From positions 62,001 to 126,000 of the forward strand of contig JABHSK010000009.1 in assembly GCA_018669975.1 (NCBI GenBank): a stretch of 64,000 nucleotides of DNA, in the 5' to 3' direction. Within the stretch, counting starts at the first letter, position 1, and the number at the start of each line of letters is the position of its first letter. Source of the DNA: Candidatus Parcubacteria bacterium. GTDB taxonomy: Bacteria > Patescibacteria > ABY1 > UBA1558 > GWA2-36-10. Below, piece after piece: positions 32,907-41,324 of this stretch. The notes beneath the pieces are model-generated. The model did not search any database, was not told the origin of the DNA, and worked only from the letters and a program-made list of their open reading frames with translations. A program made the position numbers and the translations under genes.

Positions 32907-33629
32907 ATGAAGACGTCACAATTGTTAATCTCGTTACTCTTGGTAGCAGTTATGAGCGCTATCCTGAGTGGCTGTGGTGCCACAAAACAATGGTATGGTT
33001 CATCACCTAATGGAACCTACGATCATCGAGGCCCGCGCCTCGATACCAACAACTCACCCAAGGTCGAAAATATCATCGACAACCAAAGCAAAGAAATGCT
33101 TTTTGTCGACATCGAAGGACATGACCTGAGTTTCAGTGAGCATTTGGTTCAGGTCAACCCTGGTACCAAGCTGACTCGCAAGGGTCGTAGCTATCGTCGC
33201 CTCAAGGTGACTGTTCGCTGGATGGGCACTGGCTTCCGCAACACCATCGGTCACACCGAAGAGGAGATGAAATTCCTGATGCCCGGCCTATACTCCGGTG
33301 ACCCTATTGTCATCACCGATGCCATGCTTCGAGGTCAGATGCCTATGCGTGGCATCATCATCTGCCAGGGTGACCCCACCCTATATCAAGATGATCGAGG
33401 TCATCGCTTCAAGATGAACAACGGTGACAAAATTGAAGTCAACATGTCTTCTGGTCCAATTGAGTTCAAATTCAGATCACTGCGAGATCCCTCTCGCTTT
33501 GGCAGCAGGACTTATCCTGATTGCATTGATCTCGAAACTGAACAATATGAAGTCGTTGGACCCGATGGCAAAAAGAAGCGTTATGACTTCACTGTCATTG
33601 TCGATGAATCCTGGCGTCATCGCTGGTAG
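32907..33629 (+). CDS. GC-rich secreted lipoprotein of unknown function
   Basis: The 240-residue product has a signal peptide ending in a lipobox (ILSGC, Cys 23), so it should be lipid-anchored outside the membrane. The rest is soluble, beta-rich in appearance and basic, with RRLKVTVRW and DFTVIVDESWRHRW segments; I recognise no family. A TAGGAGGT Shine-Dalgarno (32892-32899) sits 8 bases before the ATG. Base composition differs sharply from the neighbours: 36 of 60 bases are G or C at 33181-33240. It has a consensus promoter and an 11-bp GC terminator. Recent transfer or selection for high expression could explain this. Confidence 0.75.
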   Translation: MKTSQLLISLLLVAVMSAILSGCGATKQWYGSSPNGTYDHRGPRLDTNNSPKVENIIDNQSKEMLFVDIEGHDLSFSEHLVQVNPGTKLTRKGRSYRRLKVTVRWMGTGFRNTIGHTEEEMKFLMPGLYSGDPIVITDAMLRGQMPMRGIIICQGDPTLYQDDRGHRFKMNNGDKIEVNMSSGPIEFKFRSLRDPSRFGSRTYPDCIDLETEQYEVVGPDGKKKRYDFTVIVDESWRHRW

Positions 33630-33651
33630 TCAAAAACTACCGAAATACAAA

Positions 33652-33685
33652 GCGCCGCAGCTCGAAAGCTGCGGCGCGTTTTTTT
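33652..33685 (+). terminator. strong terminator of the lipoprotein gene
   Basis: GCGCCGCAGCT (33652-33662), CGAA loop and AGCTGCGGCGC (33667-33677), followed by T7. It is a perfect 11-bp stem. Confidence 0.93.
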
Positions 33686-33698
33686 AATAAAAATATAT

Positions 33699-34082
33699 TT
33701 ATGGATTAAGCGGAGTATTACCAGTTGAAGCTTTTAGTAGGCTATCAAAAACAAATCTAACAATAGCATACGAAGTAACAACTATAACTAAACCTATGGT
33801 TGCATTCTTAATTGATTCCTTGGCTTCTTTTATTCTATCTGCATTACCTTGAGAAGTCATCCATTTGAAACCACCTAAAATAATCAAAACAACAAAGAGT
33901 GTCCCTAAGACAGCGAGCAAACCTCTAACGATAGATGCAATTACATCTGTAATTGGTCTTTCAATTAATCCCGTTTGACCAGCTATTTGATCTAGTCCTC
34001 CAGCAGACTCTAAAGGACCCGCTGAAGCAACCAACGGAGCTAAAGCAAACAATAAAATAAACTTGTATTTTAAATTTTTCAT
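33699..34082 (-). CDS. VirB2/TrbC-like (Mbov_0395-type) pilin-like protein 1
   Basis: The 127-residue product has a signal peptide (cleavage after ASA near residue 21), a short exported segment, and two membrane segments flanking the shared motif GGFKWMTSQGNADRIKEAKE. This is the topology of VirB2/TrbC pilins and of the pilin-like family common in Patescibacteria and mycoplasmas. It is the most downstream of four tandem paralogues on this strand. A structured 87-bp spacer separates it from paralogue 2. Function as an assembled surface fibre is inferred, not shown. Confidence 0.8.
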   Translation of the reverse strand: MKNLKYKFILLFALAPLVASAGPLESAGGLDQIAGQTGLIERPITDVIASIVRGLLAVLGTLFVVLIILGGFKWMTSQGNADRIKEAKESIKNATIGLVIVVTSYAIVRFVFDSLLKASTGNTPLNP

Positions 34083-34120
34083 TATATTTAGAAAGTAAAG
34101 CCTAGTGGAGGCTAAGCTCT

Positions 34121-34159
34121 AGTAGGTCATAATTCAATGACCTACTATAGTCTAGACTA
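34121..34159 (-). repeat. inverted repeats in the spacer between pilin-like genes 1 and 2
   Basis: AGTAGGTCAT (34121-34130) and ATGACCTACT (34137-34146) form a perfect 10-bp stem. TAGTCTAGACTA (34148-34159) is self-palindromic. A third stem, AGCCT/AGGCT, lies at about 34100-34114. No long T-run follows, so this is more like a processing or stabilising element than a terminator. Confidence 0.6.
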
Positions 34160-34169
34160 CATAGGTCTA

Positions 34170-34514
34170 TTAGATAGTTTCGTTTTGTAAAGATGTTAGT
34201 ACGAAACGTGATATTGCGTAAGCAGTCAAGATGATGACCAAACCAACTATACCTGCTCCAATAAGCTTTTTAGCTTCATCAACTTTATCAGTGTTGCCTT
34301 GAGAAGTCATCCATTTGAAACCACCCATAAGGATGATCAAAGTAGCTAAAATTCCCAAGAAACCCAAGACGATGTTTACAACAGAAGATGCAGTGTCACC
34401 TAGTTCTTTAGTACCCAGGTTTGAATTCTTCATTGAATTAACACCGTATACGTCAAGCTGAGCTGATGCTGCCATCGGCATGAAAAGTAATGCGCTAGTG
34501 ATAAGTTTGTTCAT
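34170..34514 (-). CDS. VirB2/TrbC-like pilin-like protein 2
   Basis: The 114-residue product has a signal peptide cleaved after ASA (near residue 18), the shared motif GGFKWMTSQGNTDKVDEAKK between two membrane segments, and the exported segment QLDVYGVNSMKNSNLGTKEL. It is the paralogue closest to pilin-like protein 1. It has its own promoter (TTGTAA-17-TATAAT) and a strong Shine-Dalgarno, AGGGGGTGA at 34519-34527, four bases before the ATG. This suggests it is the most highly expressed member, as expected of a major subunit. Confidence 0.82.
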   Translation of the reverse strand: MNKLITSALLFMPMAASAQLDVYGVNSMKNSNLGTKELGDTASSVVNIVLGFLGILATLIILMGGFKWMTSQGNTDKVDEAKKLIGAGIVGLVIILTAYAISRFVLTSLQNETI

Positions 34515-34553
34515 TGTTTCACCCCCTTTCTAAAAAATAAAAGTATTGTTTAA

Positions 34554-34582
34554 ATTATAAAACAAAATTGACTTTTTTACAA
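34554..34582 (-). promoter_or_regulatory. promoter of pilin-like gene 2
   Basis: On the minus strand TTGTAA (34577-34582), a 17-bp spacer and TATAAT (34554-34559), with a short leader carrying the Shine-Dalgarno. Confidence 0.75.
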
Positions 34583-34586
34583 TAGA

Positions 34587-34919
34587 TTAGCTAGTGCCAG
34601 CCAAAGTACTGAAAAAGTATCTTATTATAGCATAGCTCATGAAAATAGCCACTAGTCCGAAAATAGCCCAAACTATAGTGTCTTTTCCTCTTTTTACTTT
34701 GTCAGTATTACCAGCTGAGGTCATCCAAGTGACGCCTCCCCAAACCAACATTAGTAAAGCCACAGCACCAACTATGCCTAATATACCTTTGACAGCAAAA
34801 CCTATAACCGTAGGTATATCTTCCGCTGGCAATGGATTGGGCAACTCGGCCGCCTTAACCAACAAAGGCGCAAAGAATAATAATGTAGCCAAAAATGTTT
34901 TATGTTTGTTTTTAATCAT
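34587..34919 (-). CDS. VirB2/TrbC-like pilin-like protein 3
   Basis: The 110-residue product has a signal-like N-terminus (ending near LVKA), a short exported part (AELPNPLPAEDIPT), and the family motif WGGVTWMTSAGNTDKVKRGKD between two membrane segments. It differs from copies 1 and 2 by WGG for GGF and by a KRGKD cytoplasmic loop shared with copy 4. It lies 25 bp downstream of copy 4 and is probably co-transcribed with it and the solute-binding protein. Confidence 0.78.
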   Translation of the reverse strand: MIKNKHKTFLATLLFFAPLLVKAAELPNPLPAEDIPTVIGFAVKGILGIVGAVALLMLVWGGVTWMTSAGNTDKVKRGKDTIVWAIFGLVAIFMSYAIIRYFFSTLAGTS

Positions 34920-34944
34920 ATCTATATATTAATTTAATATTACC

Positions 34945-35598
34945 TTAAAGTGACGCAGCATTTAATGTGCAAAGATTAGTGTTGCTTCCTGGACACAAGC
35001 CAGCTTCAGTTACAGGACCTACTGGAATAGCGCCCATTTCACTAAAATCAAAACAAGACCAATTTCCTGAATCATCCAAAAGATTCTTTAATTGACATTT
35101 TGTTACGCAGGTTTCGTTGTGGCTAGACTTATCACCACTAAAGGTGTCCGTGCCAGTACAAACATAGTTTGTTTCTGTTTCATTACAACGACTATCTTTT
35201 GCTTTCTCAGTACAAGAAGCTGCTATTTTATATCTTGAATTTGTAACACCCAAAATATCATTAACAAAAAATGATGTTAATAAATAACTACTAAAAGCTA
35301 TAAACAAAGCAATGAGGGTATTAATCATAATCTGCTGACCACGCTTTACTCTGTCAGCATTACCACCAGAAACCAACCATTGAATACCTCCCCAAATAAA
35401 ATATAGTAGCGCTATTGCTCCCATGCCACCGAGCAACATTTGAATTAAATAGGTAAAACCTAAAGTGATATCTTCTAGGCTACAATTTCCATCTTTAATA
35501 CAGGTCTCTGGAAGTTTATCTAAAAATCCTTGAGCAAAGCCAACATTTGGCGCCAAGATGACAATTAATAAAATTGAAAAAAATAAAATTTTATTCAT
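34945..35598 (-). CDS. pilin-like protein 4 with a Cys-rich C-terminal extension
   Basis: The first 120 or so residues repeat the family plan: a signal peptide (to about residue 23), two membrane segments and the motif WGGIQWLVSGGNADRVKRGQQ. A further 95 residues, absent from the other copies, carry about ten cysteines (for example CTEKAKDSRCNETETNYVC and CVTKCQ). They probably form a disulfide-stabilised extracellular head. That layout would suit a tip or adhesin subunit; this is inference. Its start overlaps the stop of the solute-binding protein gene by 8 bp. Confidence 0.75.
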   Translation of the reverse strand: MNKILFFSILLIVILAPNVGFAQGFLDKLPETCIKDGNCSLEDITLGFTYLIQMLLGGMGAIALLYFIWGGIQWLVSGGNADRVKRGQQIMINTLIALFIAFSSYLLTSFFVNDILGVTNSRYKIAASCTEKAKDSRCNETETNYVCTGTDTFSGDKSSHNETCVTKCQLKNLLDDSGNWSCFDFSEMGAIPVGPVTEAGLCPGSNTNLCTLNAASL

Positions 35599-36964
35599 TT
35601 GTTTTTGTGTATGTTTTATTAATACGTTCTACAAATAGTTTGAGCGGTGTGCCCGCTAAATCAAAGGTATATTCTCCAGATACAAGCCCATCTATAATTT
35701 CAGCTGTATATTGTTCGGCTAAATCTATATTATAACCCTCATACCAGTTATCAGCTGTTAAAACCTGAGAGGCAAAAACCTTTAAATCGGTGTCTTCCAT
35801 CTGCTCTGCTATCAGAGATCTTAACGCAGTTGGTTTTTTATTAGCATTTAAATAAACCCTGACAATTTCCTTACCAGAAGCATTCTGAATAAAATCCCAG
35901 GCTGAAGGAGCATTGATAGATTTCTTAGCTACTACTGTTATCCAATAATCTGTATAATATTTTGTCCCTTCGGCTCCTCTAGTTTGAGGAAAGTTAGTAA
36001 TACCCCAATCAAATACCACACCCCTATCTCTTAGCTCATCCGCGTGGTAACTATAGCCGAAAAAATAGGCCAGCCTACCATTGGCAAACATCTCAAAAGC
36101 ATTTGGCAAATCATCGCTCCAGCTATAACTCAGCCTACCAGGTCTAGCAAAATCAGTATAAAAATTAAGCACTTGTGTCAGCCTATCTCTTGATCCGCCA
36201 TCTTTAATTGGACTAAACCATTCTCCTTTCATGTTAACATCGCTCTGCAATAATAAACTAGATAAAATATCAAAAAAACGAGGTATGTTATCAGTTCCGC
36301 CTAGGGAAACAGCTGAGTACAGCACCCTATTATCCTCTGTAACCCTGGTTATCTTTGGTACCTGCTCAATTAAATCATGAAAATCTCTCATTGGCTCTGG
36401 AATACTAGATTTGTCCAATAGGCTAGAATTATAAAAAGTCACTAGGGTTTCCAGAGAAAATGGTAAACCGTATATTTTATCATCCAATACTACATCATCA
36501 TATACTACTGGCACATACCTTGTTTTAACATCCTGGGGAGATAGACTTTTAAAAGATTTGAGCGTCAGTGTTCGCTCTGGCTTAATAGAGCCCTTCATTT
36601 CCCAAATTGGCACGTTAATACTTGGTGGTATTGGCACTAAACGATGCTGATATTCTTTAAGCCAGGTAACTGGAATAGCGAAAAGGTCTGGACCACGATC
36701 ATCTGCCCAGGCTTCTAATAATTTTTGCTCGTACTCCTCGTACCTAAAATTACGATAAGTTATCTTAATTGTTGGATGCTTAGCTTGATATGTATTGATT
36801 AAGGGTGCTACTTGAGCAGCTGTATCCCAAACACCCCAGTATTCTAAATATACTGGTCTATATTCTACTCCTTTTTTACAAGTCATTCCCTGACAACCAA
36901 ATCCAGCAGAAACAACAAAAACTGCTAATATTAGAAGTGTGAAAAGTTTTAAATGTCTTTTCAT
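35591..36964 (-). CDS. extracellular solute-binding lipoprotein (family 1, sugar-type)
   Basis: The 457-residue protein has a signal peptide with lipobox SAGFGC (Cys 24) and the fold of family 1 ABC-transporter sugar-binding proteins: YLEYWGVWDTAAQVAPLINTYQAKHP at the N-terminus, GPDLFAIPVTWLKEY, and NGRLAYFFGYSYHADELRDRG. No ABC permease or ATPase gene lies in the window, so it is either an orphan binding protein or serves a transporter elsewhere. It lies between galU and pilin-like gene 4, overlapping the latter, so a surface role linked to the pilin-like proteins is possible. Confidence 0.82.
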   Translation of the reverse strand: MKRHLKLFTLLILAVFVVSAGFGCQGMTCKKGVEYRPVYLEYWGVWDTAAQVAPLINTYQAKHPTIKITYRNFRYEEYEQKLLEAWADDRGPDLFAIPVTWLKEYQHRLVPIPPSINVPIWEMKGSIKPERTLTLKSFKSLSPQDVKTRYVPVVYDDVVLDDKIYGLPFSLETLVTFYNSSLLDKSSIPEPMRDFHDLIEQVPKITRVTEDNRVLYSAVSLGGTDNIPRFFDILSSLLLQSDVNMKGEWFSPIKDGGSRDRLTQVLNFYTDFARPGRLSYSWSDDLPNAFEMFANGRLAYFFGYSYHADELRDRGVVFDWGITNFPQTRGAEGTKYYTDYWITVVAKKSINAPSAWDFIQNASGKEIVRVYLNANKKPTALRSLIAEQMEDTDLKVFASQVLTADNWYEGYNIDLAEQYTAEIIDGLVSGEYTFDLAGTPLKLFVERINKTYTKTNE

Positions 36965-36972
36965 ATTTTAAA

Positions 36973-37833
36973 CTAAATATTTTTTAAATACTTTTTTAAA
37001 TAAGCCTTTAACTCTTTCCTTTCGCTAGCATATTCTAGGGTGGCCTTTAATAAATTCAGTGGATCACCCGTAGTAAGCCATTCTCCGTCTTTAACTTCTT
37101 TAGCATAAAATTCTCCGCCAGACTTAATATAATCACGAATAGCGTCTACTATCCAAAGTTCCTTGCCTTTGCCTAGTTTGGTTTTCTTCAAAACATCAAC
37201 AATCTCTTGATTCAAAATCATTCGACCAAAGTCAGCTAAACGAGAAGGTGCTTGATCTATCTGTGGTTTTTCCACTATGCCGTCGAGTTGCATTGTTTTT
37301 TTATCTTTTAGGCTAACTATACCGTATCTATCTACTTGATTACGCGGAACTTCCTGCACACCAATCATCAGATGACCAGTTTTATTATAATCATCTATCA
37401 TTTGCTTAGCAAAGGGAATTTTAGATTTGACCAAGTCGTCTCCCCAGACATACATAAATGGCTCATCCTGGACCAGACTAGATGCTGATAAAACTGGCGT
37501 TCCGTTTCCATAGGGACCTTTTTGTCTAACATAAATAAAATTAGCCATCTCGGAAATCTTTTTAATTTCAGCTAATTTTTCTTTTTTACCTGCTTTAGCT
37601 AATTCGTTTTCTAAAGCCCAAGAATGATCAAAATGATCTTCTAGTGGTTTCTTATCCCACTTAGTAACTAAAATTATATCTTCGATGCCACCAGCTACTA
37701 ATTCCTCAACTACCAATTGAATAATTGGCTTGTCAACAATTGGCAACATCTCTTTGGGCATAGATTTAGTAGCTGGTAATAACCTTGTTCCTGAACCTGC
37801 TACCGCTACTATGGCCTTTTTAACTCTTTTCAT
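36973..37833 (-). CDS. galU: UTP-glucose-1-phosphate uridylyltransferase GalU
   Basis: GalU makes UDP-glucose for envelope glycans. The 286-residue protein has the nucleotidyltransferase signature VAGSGTRLLPATKSMPKEMLP near residue 12, the VDKPIIQLVVEE segment and the FMYVWGDDLV metal site near residue 130. Length is normal. Its promoter places the -10 exactly six bases before the ATG, so the mRNA is predicted leaderless. It heads a transcript that continues into the solute-binding protein and pilin-like genes. Confidence 0.94.
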   Translation of the reverse strand: MKRVKKAIVAVAGSGTRLLPATKSMPKEMLPIVDKPIIQLVVEELVAGGIEDIILVTKWDKKPLEDHFDHSWALENELAKAGKKEKLAEIKKISEMANFIYVRQKGPYGNGTPVLSASSLVQDEPFMYVWGDDLVKSKIPFAKQMIDDYNKTGHLMIGVQEVPRNQVDRYGIVSLKDKKTMQLDGIVEKPQIDQAPSRLADFGRMILNQEIVDVLKKTKLGKGKELWIVDAIRDYIKSGGEFYAKEVKDGEWLTTGDPLNLLKATLEYASERKELKAYLKKYLKNI

Positions 37834-37839
37834 GTATAT

Positions 37840-37868
37840 ATTATACTAAAATTTAAGCTTTATGTAAA
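37840..37868 (-). promoter_or_regulatory. leaderless promoter of galU
   Basis: On the minus strand TTTACA (37863-37868), a 17-bp spacer, TATAAT (37840-37845), six bases, then ATG at 37833. Confidence 0.75.
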
Positions 37869-38540
37869 TCAATGTCTCTTGAAGATTAATCTGTGATGTT
37901 CTACAACGTGAATCAATGCATCAAAAATGATTTTAATTAAAACCAATAATATTATAGCTGCAACGTTTAAATCTAAATTGGTCCATACTATAAAATATCC
38001 TAATAAAAATAAAGTTATGTGCATCACTAATATTCTTTGGTATGGAACAAGCATCTGTTGTCGTAAGCTAATTTTCTTATATTCTTTTTTCCATAAAAAA
38101 TTATATAAAAATGATGCGCCGTGGCTAACAAACAGAAAAAATAATGATAATAGAATTCCACCAATATATTCCGTGACCAATAAGAAGGCATTGTAGCCAG
38201 AGCTAACAACTTCTAGGTTTGGTTTAAATATAATCAACACCAATGATAAATGCACAAACATAAATAGTGCATAATGAACTATAAACATTGGAATTAACGA
38301 GGAATTCATTGATTTGTTTATTTTTATCATTCGCAGCACGTTCAAAAAACCAACCACCCCACTCTCCAACCAATACAAAAGCATTATGGAAAAAATATCC
38401 CATTTAAAAAATAAAACACCGATCAGAGGAACTAAATTTGCACCGATCAATAAAAGCACTGACGGATGTTTTAAACTTTTTACCAATAATTCCTTTCGGC
38501 TTGGTTTTTTGAAAGTCGCGCTAAAATCAAAAGCTAACAT
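37869..38540 (-). CDS. DUF6498 family membrane protein
   Basis: The 223-residue product has about six hydrophobic segments and the segment KWDIFSIMLLYWLESGVVGF (near residues 47-66), typical of the DUF6498 family of integral membrane proteins. A late histidine pair, HVVEHHRL, near the C-terminus may bind metal. The function is unknown. It is the last gene of the flippase-polymerase transcript and starts 3 bp after the preceding stop. Confidence 0.75.
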   Translation of the reverse strand: MLAFDFSATFKKPSRKELLVKSLKHPSVLLLIGANLVPLIGVLFFKWDIFSIMLLYWLESGVVGFLNVLRMIKINKSMNSSLIPMFIVHYALFMFVHLSLVLIIFKPNLEVVSSGYNAFLLVTEYIGGILLSLFFLFVSHGASFLYNFLWKKEYKKISLRQQMLVPYQRILVMHITLFLLGYFIVWTNLDLNVAAIILLVLIKIIFDALIHVVEHHRLIFKRH

Positions 38541-38543
38541 AAA

Positions 38544-39827
38544 CTATTTTATTTTTTTATCTTGTTGCACCACCAAGGTTAAACCAAGCATAATAAAAAA
38601 TAGAACACTTAGATCATTCTTAAAATATGGAACATCTACTAAACCATGGATAAACCAAGTTAACCACATCATACTAAGTGGCCAAGCCCAAACACTTCGA
38701 TTAGCAAATAATCTCTTGAGCAAATAGATGATCGATATTAGTATAAGCAAAAATACAATGAGTCCAGCTAAGCCGAGCTCTGTCCAAAAATTCAAAAATA
38801 TATTATGCGGGTATAAATAAATTTCCAACCATTGATACTGATGATAAGCCAATAAACCGTCCTGATAACCATCAATACCTAATCCAAAGATAAGGTTATC
38901 CTGAAGCATATCGGTTGTTTCTTGCCATTGATTCAGACGGATATCTACCGAACTAGATTGTAGGTCTAGTTTTGGATTTATATTTGTTGTCAAAGCTGAC
39001 TCTATTTTTTCTGTTGGTAAAATTACAATTGCAATTAAGGTCATTATTACTAGGGGAATGCCGATTTTCCGAATCTTTTTAGCTAAAATTAGCCAAAGTA
39101 AAATCGACAAACCTAGAGCTAAAATCGCTCCATCACTCCTAGACAATAAAGCCAAAATTAGACCCGCTATAAAGGCTATTAAGTAGATAATTTCTTTCAG
39201 CTTATTTTTACTGTAGGCCCACAGCCCAAAAAACAAAGCTGTTATTGGCGCTACTAATAAAGCCAAGGCATTGGGGTAAGAAAATACTCCTGTTAATCTT
39301 TTTATATTAGGTGGATTATAAGCAGCAATAAAATTCCAATCACTAAAATTTTGATACATGGTTGTTATCAATAACCAAATCACCAACACACCTAGAGCCT
39401 TAATAATATTTATAATATCCTGTCGACTTTTTACTGAGTATATAAAAACTAAAAAAAACATAATTGGTTCCAGCCAATAGGCTCGCCATAAACCCAAAGA
39501 AGTATAGGTGAAATTGATAACAAGGGCTAAAATGCTAACTAATAACCAAGTCACTAATAAATATCGCCACTTAACCGGCAAAACATTGTACGCTTTTTTA
39601 CTTAGTGAAAAATTTATCTTAGTTATCCTCTTACCCTTAAGTAACCAAATAACAAACAACGAAATTATCATCAACTCTAAAAACGTTGACGGTAAATTGA
39701 ACAACGTAACACGCCATAAATATGTAGGTAGCAAGGCTACGATAATAGCCACACCCCAGATTGTACGTTTATAGCTTGATATAACAAAGGCTATTAACGC
39801 TATCAGCATAAATATCTCGCTAATCAT
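38544..39827 (-). CDS. O-antigen ligase family (Wzy/WaaL-like) membrane protein
   Basis: The 427-residue protein has about eleven membrane segments and the large external loop characteristic of O-antigen ligases and polymerases, with FSYPNALALLVAP and GLGIDGYQDGL before YPHNIFLNFWTELGLAGL. The His-Asn and Glu of the last motif match the family active site. It probably joins or polymerises lipid-linked glycans on the outer face of the membrane. The start overlaps the flippase stop by 4 bp (ATGA), which implies coupled translation. Confidence 0.85.
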   Translation of the reverse strand: MISEIFMLIALIAFVISSYKRTIWGVAIIVALLPTYLWRVTLFNLPSTFLELMIISLFVIWLLKGKRITKINFSLSKKAYNVLPVKWRYLLVTWLLVSILALVINFTYTSLGLWRAYWLEPIMFFLVFIYSVKSRQDIINIIKALGVLVIWLLITTMYQNFSDWNFIAAYNPPNIKRLTGVFSYPNALALLVAPITALFFGLWAYSKNKLKEIIYLIAFIAGLILALLSRSDGAILALGLSILLWLILAKKIRKIGIPLVIMTLIAIVILPTEKIESALTTNINPKLDLQSSSVDIRLNQWQETTDMLQDNLIFGLGIDGYQDGLLAYHQYQWLEIYLYPHNIFLNFWTELGLAGLIVFLLILISIIYLLKRLFANRSVWAWPLSMMWLTWFIHGLVDVPYFKNDLSVLFFIMLGLTLVVQQDKKIK

Positions 39828-41251
39828 GTTTGTTTATTAAATAATTCTTTAACTAATTTTTTATCCACTGCTTTGGTCCAATATAAGACAGTCAAATAAA
39901 CAAGGCCGGTTATCAGTATAGCAAAAATTAAATTAAATTCTTTTATTGCCCAACCTGAAAGTAACGCTACTGTACCAGCTAATAAACTTTTATTAAAAAC
40001 TTTAAAATTTAAAGATATCTTTAGTTGTTGTCTAGCAACTAGATAAGCAAACACCACTATCAGCGCTTCTATAAATAGCGTCATATAGGCTGCCCCCCAA
40101 TATGAATATCTAGGAATAAAAATAAAATAACCTATGGCGCCAATAATAGCTGCAAACAAAAAATATTTTATCATTTTCTTTTGTGCACCCAATGCAACTA
40201 TCATATAAGTAAATAAGGTGCCGAAAAAAATGATAGCTGTAGCCACTACCAGCACATTCAAAATTGCCCCTGAAGCAGCAAATTCTTTTCCTGCCAACAA
40301 AATCATCAACGGTCGATTAACAATCCATATACCCACTATCATTCCTATGGTTAATATACTAAAAAAATCAAAACTATGTTGCCAAAGCATTTTCAACTTT
40401 GACAGATTCTTACTAATCCAAGCAGCTGTAAATAAAGGCAGAATTAAACTCATAAACATATGAGGGAAAGTGGCTAATACTTCCAAAACTTTGTAGGGAG
40501 CACCATAAAGACCAACGTCCTCCGGAGAATGAAAGGCTGAGAGAATTAATGTGTCAGCCTTAAAATAGACCAAATTTAAAACTACTGTTATGGCTAAAGG
40601 CCAGGTACGGAAAAAAACTTTTTTCCAGTATCTAAAATCCCAGGCAAAACGTAATGTGACGTATTTCTTTAATAGAAAATAAAAAATAATAAAACTAATA
40701 ACAAAAACAATTGAGTGTAGCAGTAAAACCACATTTAAACTTCCACCTGCTTTGAAAAGATAAACTAAAGATCCTAAATATAACACTCTGTTTACTAGGT
40801 CAACTGAAGCTGCCTTGGGCATATCTAGTTTCTTTGAAAAAACTGCAGTCAGGGTAGACATTAGGCTTTGAAAGAAAAATACAAAAACAAAAAATACGAC
40901 GCCATCTTTTACTATTTGATCATAGGGAAAGAACTTTATAACTACTGGTACTAATAACAAAATAAGTAAAGAGGAAAAAAATCTAATAGTAAAAATGTTG
41001 TTTACTACCCGGCTTTCTTCTGAACGTGTCTCAACTGCGGAAATTTCCCTAAGTAAAGTAAGAAATAATCCTAGGTCAGCTAATATCATGAACATCTGCA
41101 CAAAAGCAAAAACAGTAGTATAAAAACCAAAGCCAGTTTGACCTAAAATTCTAGTAATTAAAGCTAAATTAAAAACACCTATTACTACGGTAATCACACG
41201 AATAACAACTTGCCACAGAGTGTTAGTAAATATTTTATTGGCTACAGACAT
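39824..41251 (-). CDS. oligosaccharide flippase (Wzx/MVF superfamily)
   Basis: The 475-residue product has about 14 hydrophobic segments and the polysaccharide-transporter N-terminus (NTLWQVVIRVITVVIGVFNL, RILGQTGFGFYTTVFAF). The middle has YFKADTLILSAFHSPEDVGLYGAPYKVLE, the usual second-half repeat of Wzx-type flippases. It would flip a lipid-linked glycan to the outside for the O-antigen-ligase-like protein encoded next. The promoter is of the leaderless type. Confidence 0.9.
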   Translation of the reverse strand: MSVANKIFTNTLWQVVIRVITVVIGVFNLALITRILGQTGFGFYTTVFAFVQMFMILADLGLFLTLLREISAVETRSEESRVVNNIFTIRFFSSLLILLLVPVVIKFFPYDQIVKDGVVFFVFVFFFQSLMSTLTAVFSKKLDMPKAASVDLVNRVLYLGSLVYLFKAGGSLNVVLLLHSIVFVISFIIFYFLLKKYVTLRFAWDFRYWKKVFFRTWPLAITVVLNLVYFKADTLILSAFHSPEDVGLYGAPYKVLEVLATFPHMFMSLILPLFTAAWISKNLSKLKMLWQHSFDFFSILTIGMIVGIWIVNRPLMILLAGKEFAASGAILNVLVVATAIIFFGTLFTYMIVALGAQKKMIKYFLFAAIIGAIGYFIFIPRYSYWGAAYMTLFIEALIVVFAYLVARQQLKISLNFKVFNKSLLAGTVALLSGWAIKEFNLIFAILITGLVYLTVLYWTKAVDKKLVKELFNKQT

Positions 41252-41257
41252 ACTAAG

Positions 41258-41286
41258 ATTATACTAATTTAAGGTAAATAAAACAA
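41258..41286 (-). promoter_or_regulatory. leaderless promoter of the flippase operon
   Basis: On the minus strand TTGTTT (41281-41286), a 17-bp spacer, TATAAT (41258-41263), six bases, then ATG at 41251. It abuts the recA terminator. Confidence 0.75.
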
Positions 41287-41310
41287 CCCGCCCGGCAAAT
41301 GCCGGGCGGG
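41287..41310 (-). terminator. terminator of recA
   Basis: CCCGCCCGGC (41287-41296) and GCCGGGCGGG (41301-41310) form a perfect 10-bp GC stem, followed on the minus strand by TTGTTTTATTT. Confidence 0.9.
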
Positions 41311-41324
41311 CATAAAATATAAAT

